Of a stretch of 64,000 nucleotides of DNA, positions 60,746 to 64,000 are shown piece by piece. The DNA is from Myxococcales bacterium (lineage in GTDB: Bacteria; Myxococcota_A; Polyangia; Palsa-1104; JAEUJZ01). The stretch lies in NCBI GenBank assembly GCA_016794505.1, contig JAEUJZ010000092.1:124001-188000 (forward strand), given 5' to 3'. Position 1 is the first letter of the stretch, and every line of letters begins with the position of its first letter. The notes beneath the pieces are model-generated. The model was not told where the DNA came from. It did no database searches and was given only the letters and a program-made list of their open reading frames with translations. The translations under genes and the position numbers were made by a program.

Positions 60746-61888
60746 TCAGGCAGTCGGCGGCCCCGGATCGTGCGCCTCGCTCGGCGGCGCAGGTTCCTCG
60801 GTCAGCAGCAAGAAGGCTTCGCGGCACGCATACGCGACGATGGGACCCAGGATGACGCCCGCCAAGCCCAAGCCGACGAGGCCTCCGACGATAGAAAGGA
60901 AGATCCAGGCGACCGGCAGTTCGACTTGGCCGCGCAGAAAGAAGGGGCGCAGCAGGTTGTCGATGGTTCCTGCGACTACAGCCAAGGCCAGCATGGCAAG
61001 CCCAGCACCGATACGCCCCTGCGAAAGCAGGTACAAGGCTGCTCCGACGGTGACGAGCCCCGTGCCCACGACAGGAACGAAGGCGAGAAAGAAGCACATC
61101 ACCCCCAGCGACACCGCGCGCGGGATACCGGCAAGCAAAAGACCAAGCGTACAGAGCACCGCTTGCACCGCGGCCACCGCGATGTTCGCGACGATGAGCC
61201 CGCGTAGCACCGCCCGCGTGGCCTGCCCAAACACGCGCCGCGGCGTCTCCCATGGAATCAAAAGGGGCAGCGCGGTCTCGCGCAAGCGTGGCCCATCCAG
61301 CGCCGCCAGCCACCACGCCACCACCGTGACGAGCGTGTACAGAATCGCTCGCGGCGTCGATGCGGCCATGCCCCGCACGCCGCTGATCAGCGACTGCAAG
61401 AGTGGCACGCTGGCCTCGCGCAGCCGCTGCCCAATCGCGGTCACCATGCTCGCCGAAAGCGGCAAACCCCAGGTTGCCAGGCGCTCACTGACCCAGCGAT
61501 TGATCGAGCCCGTCGTCTGTGAAAACCAGCTCTCTTGTCCCGGTGCGGTGACGAACAGGTCGGTGCTCAGCCACTGCAGAAGCTCATGCACAGCCTGATA
61601 CATCACAAAGCCGACAGGCAGCAGCACGGCCAGCAGCACCACCGCGATGAACAGCGCCGAAACGATCATGCGGCCACGCCGCGCCATCTTCAGCCGAACA
61701 GCCACCCGCTCGACGAGATGTTCGCTGAAATAGCCCAAGATCAGACCGACGCAGATCGGACGCCAAAGCGGGGCGACCACGATGCAGCACAACCCCAGGC
61801 AGATGAAAAAGAAGACGCGCTGTTGCTGCGCCGTAAACGGAAGAGTCATGGGCTGCCGAGGCATGCCTCGCAGTATCGACGACCCCAC
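60746..61888 (-). CDS. AI-2E family transporter / PerM-like permease
   Basis: 380 residues (an ATG at 61864 is an alternative start). Eight hydrophobic segments are seen, in the AI-2E pattern: two near the N-terminus (VFFFICLGLCCIVVAPLW; MIVSALFIAVVLLAVLLPVGF), a cytoplasmic loop, then five or six closely spaced (SLGVMCFFLAFVPVVGTGLV; LAMLALAVVAGTIDNLLRP). The diagnostic PxxG and NxxxRP elements are present (FVPVVGTG and DNLLRPFF). Family members export autoinducer-2 or act as Na+/H+ antiporters; the real substrate is unknown. About 90 bp separate it from the kinase gene. Confidence 0.9.
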   Translation of the reverse strand: MGSSILRGMPRQPMTLPFTAQQQRVFFFICLGLCCIVVAPLWRPICVGLILGYFSEHLVERVAVRLKMARRGRMIVSALFIAVVLLAVLLPVGFVMYQAVHELLQWLSTDLFVTAPGQESWFSQTTGSINRWVSERLATWGLPLSASMVTAIGQRLREASVPLLQSLISGVRGMAASTPRAILYTLVTVVAWWLAALDGPRLRETALPLLIPWETPRRVFGQATRAVLRGLIVANIAVAAVQAVLCTLGLLLAGIPRAVSLGVMCFFLAFVPVVGTGLVTVGAALYLLSQGRIGAGLAMLALAVVAGTIDNLLRPFFLRGQVELPVAWIFLSIVGGLVGLGLAGVILGPIVAYACREAFLLLTEEPAPPSEAHDPGPPTA

Positions 61889-61931
61889 GCATCACAGCCA
61901 AGAAACTGATCGCTTGGCCCGCTTGGCGAGC

Positions 61932-62996
61932 CTAGAAATCTTGTGGCGATGCGCAGTCGCGCGGGCAGCTATCCTCGCTTTCGCGTCCTTTGGATCGAAT
62001 CACGGTGTAGCGACTGCCATCGCTGACCAGGCGTGTGGTGCCATTTTCATCGGTGCGAGCCCAGCGCAGACCGCTGCGGCGCTTGAGCTTGGCCATCGTC
62101 TGACAGTGCGGCATGCCATAGCTGTTCGTCTCGCTGACGCTGATCAGCACGTACTGCGGAGCAACGGTCGAAAGATAGGTGTTGGCGCTGGACGTGCAGC
62201 TTCCGTGATGTCCGGCTTTAAGGACCGTACTGCGCAAGAGCGATCGGCTGGCGTCGTACGTCAGTCGTTCGGCTTCGGTCTCGGCGTCGCCTTGAAACAG
62301 GATCGAAAAGCGACCGTAGCGAACTCGCAAGATCACCGAGGTGTTATTGACCCCGTGCGAGTCGTCGCTGGATCCGACGCGTCGGCTGCTCGCCGCAAGA
62401 ACGCTGACTTCGATGGCCGGGTCGATGAGCAGGCTGGCGCCGATGCCGATCGCTTGATAGTTGCAGCCGGCAGCACTGCGAAAGCTGTTGTAACCGGCCA
62501 CGTCGCGACGATTCAGCCCAGGGTCAAAGACGCGCGCAACGCAGTCGCTAGGCAGAAGCGAGAGAACCGGCGTGAGTCCCGCGTAGTGATCGTTGTGCCC
62601 GTGTGAAAGCACGGCGTAGTCGATCTGGGTGATGCCGCGGCTGCTCAGATAGTTGGCGAACTTGCTGCTGCTGGGGCCCCCATCCAGAGCCATGACCTTG
62701 CCGTTGGGAAACTCGATGAGAAATCCATCGCCTTGCCCGACGTCGACCATCGTGATGCGCAGCTTGCCTGCCGATGCGTCAAGCCCGGCTTCGCTGCTGA
62801 CCCACACCGCGTCTTCGCCGGGTCCACCGATCGCGTCGGCGGTCTCGCCCTCTGTGCGCAGAGCCGCGGTGCTGCCGACCGTCGGTGCGTCGCCTTCGGG
62901 AAGCGACGACTCGTACTCCGGCGGTTCACACGATGCCGCCAGAAAAACAAGCACACACCCAAACAACCCGATCCATGAACGTGAGGTCTTCTGCAT
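61932..62996 (-). CDS. Secreted ComEC/Rec2-like MBL-fold lipoprotein
   Basis: 354 residues. Signal FGCVLVFLAASC with lipidated Cys23. After an acidic linker the metallo-beta-lactamase fold starts at about 80: ITMVDVGQGDGFLIEF is diagnostic for the ComEC/Rec2 C-terminal domain. The metal motif is H132-x-H134-x-D136-H137 (SHGHNDH), later FQGDAETEAE (Asp) and KAGHHGSC (His). ComEC domains process DNA during uptake. This one has no channel part and is a free lipoprotein with a short Cys-bearing tail (DSCPRDCASP). It may be an extracellular nuclease or phosphodiesterase. Confidence 0.9.
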   Translation of the reverse strand: MQKTSRSWIGLFGCVLVFLAASCEPPEYESSLPEGDAPTVGSTAALRTEGETADAIGGPGEDAVWVSSEAGLDASAGKLRITMVDVGQGDGFLIEFPNGKVMALDGGPSSSKFANYLSSRGITQIDYAVLSHGHNDHYAGLTPVLSLLPSDCVARVFDPGLNRRDVAGYNSFRSAAGCNYQAIGIGASLLIDPAIEVSVLAASSRRVGSSDDSHGVNNTSVILRVRYGRFSILFQGDAETEAERLTYDASRSLLRSTVLKAGHHGSCTSSANTYLSTVAPQYVLISVSETNSYGMPHCQTMAKLKRRSGLRWARTDENGTTRLVSDGSRYTVIRSKGRESEDSCPRDCASPQDF

Positions 62997-63093
62997 GCCG
63001 CAGACGTATCACTGTCCGCAGCCGAGACCGCGCAACAAATGTGCAATTTCGTTCTCGCTGTGAAGTCGTGCGGCGTGCGATCTGCGGACTGCT

Positions 63094-63501
63094 TCAGGAA
63101 GCGGCGTGGAAGCCAAACGCGCGGTCGTGGACATAGACCAGCTTGCAGCGCTCGACATAGCGAGCGTCGTGGATGCGGCCGGCGCGAATATAGCCCGCCT
63201 GCCCCTGGCTCAAGACCAGCGGCTCGCCGTCGGGCACAAGCGCATCCCCCTCTTTGCGATAGAACTGCACGATCATCTTGCCTTCGACAACCACGGTCAT
63301 GTCATCGCCGGGATGAAAGTGCGCGGGCTCGGCGGTGCCCGGCTCCCAGCGCTCTAGCATGACCTCGACGCCCGCAGGGTTCTGTGGGTAGGTGCCGCGC
63401 ATGGTGAAGCCGTCGGGCGTACCCGGAACGGGCACGCAGCCCTGCCACACTGCGCTGGTTTCTGAGTCAACGTCGACAGGAGGGTTCTTTGGATCGGTCA
63501 T
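63094..63501 (-). CDS. Cupin-domain protein
   Basis: 135 residues. The cupin core is at about 45-115: ERWEPGTAEPAHFHPGDD contains the metal motif (H-x-H then a later Glu in VEGKMIVQF), and the second motif is YIRAGRIHDARYV with the His. A single cupin domain of this length fits a small metal-bound sensor or oxygenase. It follows the peroxiredoxin gene on the same strand with a 38-nt gap, which suggests a joint role in oxidative stress. Confidence 0.85.
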   Translation of the reverse strand: MTDPKNPPVDVDSETSAVWQGCVPVPGTPDGFTMRGTYPQNPAGVEVMLERWEPGTAEPAHFHPGDDMTVVVEGKMIVQFYRKEGDALVPDGEPLVLSQGQAGYIRAGRIHDARYVERCKLVYVHDRAFGFHAAS

Positions 63502-63539
63502 CGCTTCGCTTCCTTACTGAACTGAAGTCTGTGGGTCGT

Positions 63540-64000
63540 TCAGTCCGTCTGCAGAGTTGGTTGCCCGGCTTGCCAGTCGCAGGGACAGGGCTTGCCCGTC
63601 TGCAGTGCATCCAGGACGCGCAGCATCTCAGGCACGCTACGCCCTGCGTTCAGATCGTGGACGCTCTGCCAGCGCAAGACCCCGCGATCATCGATCAGAA
63701 ATGTGCCACGCAGCGCGACCCCAAGCTCGGGCAGAAGCACGCCGTAGCCAAGCGCGATCTCTTTGGTCAGATCCGACAGCATGGGATAGCGCAGCGCGGC
63801 CAAGCGCTCGTCGGACTTCACCCAGCCCAGGTGGCAGTACACGCTGTCGGTGCTGCAGGCCAAGACCTGACAGCGACGCGACGCGAAGTCGTCGTGGTGC
63901 TGGTTTAGCGCGACAAGCTCGGTCGGGCAGACGAACGTGAAGTCGAGCGGATAGAACAAAAGCAAAACCCAGCCACCGCGAAAGTCTTGCAAGCGCACCG
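63540..64000 (-). CDS. Typical 2-Cys peroxiredoxin, N-terminus cut by the window edge
   Basis: The frame is open from 64000 down to the stop at 63540, about 153 residues visible. It begins within QDFRGGWVLLLFYPLDFTFV, followed by the peroxidatic Cys in FVCPTELVA. Later features are LGWVKSDERLAALRYPML, RGTFLIDDRGVL, and the resolving Cys in GKPCPCDW near the end. This is AhpC/Prx1-type layout; the first 25-30 residues lie outside. These enzymes reduce peroxides with thioredoxin or AhpF. The gene probably starts just beyond the window and is followed by the cupin gene. Confidence 0.9.
   Translation of the reverse strand, partial: VRLQDFRGGWVLLLFYPLDFTFVCPTELVALNQHHDDFASRRCQVLACSTDSVYCHLGWVKSDERLAALRYPMLSDLTKEIALGYGVLLPELGVALRGTFLIDDRGVLRWQSVHDLNAGRSVPEMLRVLDALQTGKPCPCDWQAGQPTLQTD

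Overview
The window is GC-rich and densely coded. It looks like a chromosomal segment of a Myxococcota-type bacterium (former deltaproteobacterial myxobacteria). The reasons are the Ser/Thr protein kinases (two intact, one remnant), a FIST sensor protein, a 1685-residue TPR protein, several lipoproteins, a PAS hybrid histidine kinase, and a glycine-rich block in a DUF4139-like lipoprotein that I associate with this phylum. The phylum call is inference from gene content, not from a marker-gene comparison. I saw no rRNA, tRNA or CRISPR array.

Layout. 0-5 kb, minus strand: the start of a probable CreD-like membrane protein; an operon of AAA ATPase, Toprim-like protein and Lys/Ala-tailed protein; a 42-bp palindromic tandem repeat; and a FIST gene with a small coupled partner. 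5-16 kb, plus strand: methyltransferase, Ser/Thr kinase, DNA primase (dnaG), primary sigma factor (rpoD), alpha/beta hydrolase, RseP-like site-2 protease and two coupled HEAT/TPR-type proteins. 16-22 kb: hybrid histidine kinase divergent from a Tat-exported class A beta-lactamase, then a methyltransferase divergent from a MarR regulator across four GTCAA boxes spaced exactly 24 bp. 21-27 kb, minus strand: a SIR2-like/TPR giant coupled to a UDP-glucuronate 4-epimerase.

The stretch 27.4-34.5 kb reads as an eroded genomic island. It holds a frameshifted STAS-like gene, an intact tyrosine recombinase, an unusually AT-rich exported M28 peptidase, a second recombinase broken in several frames, a 17-bp inverted repeat, a small conserved orphan, a Stv-like gene and a Ser/Thr kinase cut at both ends. 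It is followed by a radical SAM/B12 enzyme and P450 pair and an intact paralogue of the frameshifted STAS-like gene.

38-51 kb is mostly housekeeping or envelope genes: lipoproteins, GNAT, DUF4139-like protein, nadB, M48 protease, hydrolases, engB and a quinone oxidoreductase. 51-58 kb holds the most interesting unit. A histone H1-like gene and a strong terminator come first. Then a same-strand run follows: DUF692/MNIO enzyme with a long C-terminal extension, translationally coupled nucleotidyltransferase, TIGR04222-like membrane protein ending in an almost pure Gly tail with four regularly spaced Cys, MoxR ATPase and CoxE-like VWA protein. MNIO enzymes oxidatively modify Cys residues in peptides, so this looks like a Cys-modification system whose substrate is a membrane-anchored Gly/Cys tail. 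The window ends with a 7TM-DISM/Ser-Thr kinase, an AI-2E-type permease, a ComEC-like MBL lipoprotein, a cupin and a truncated peroxiredoxin.
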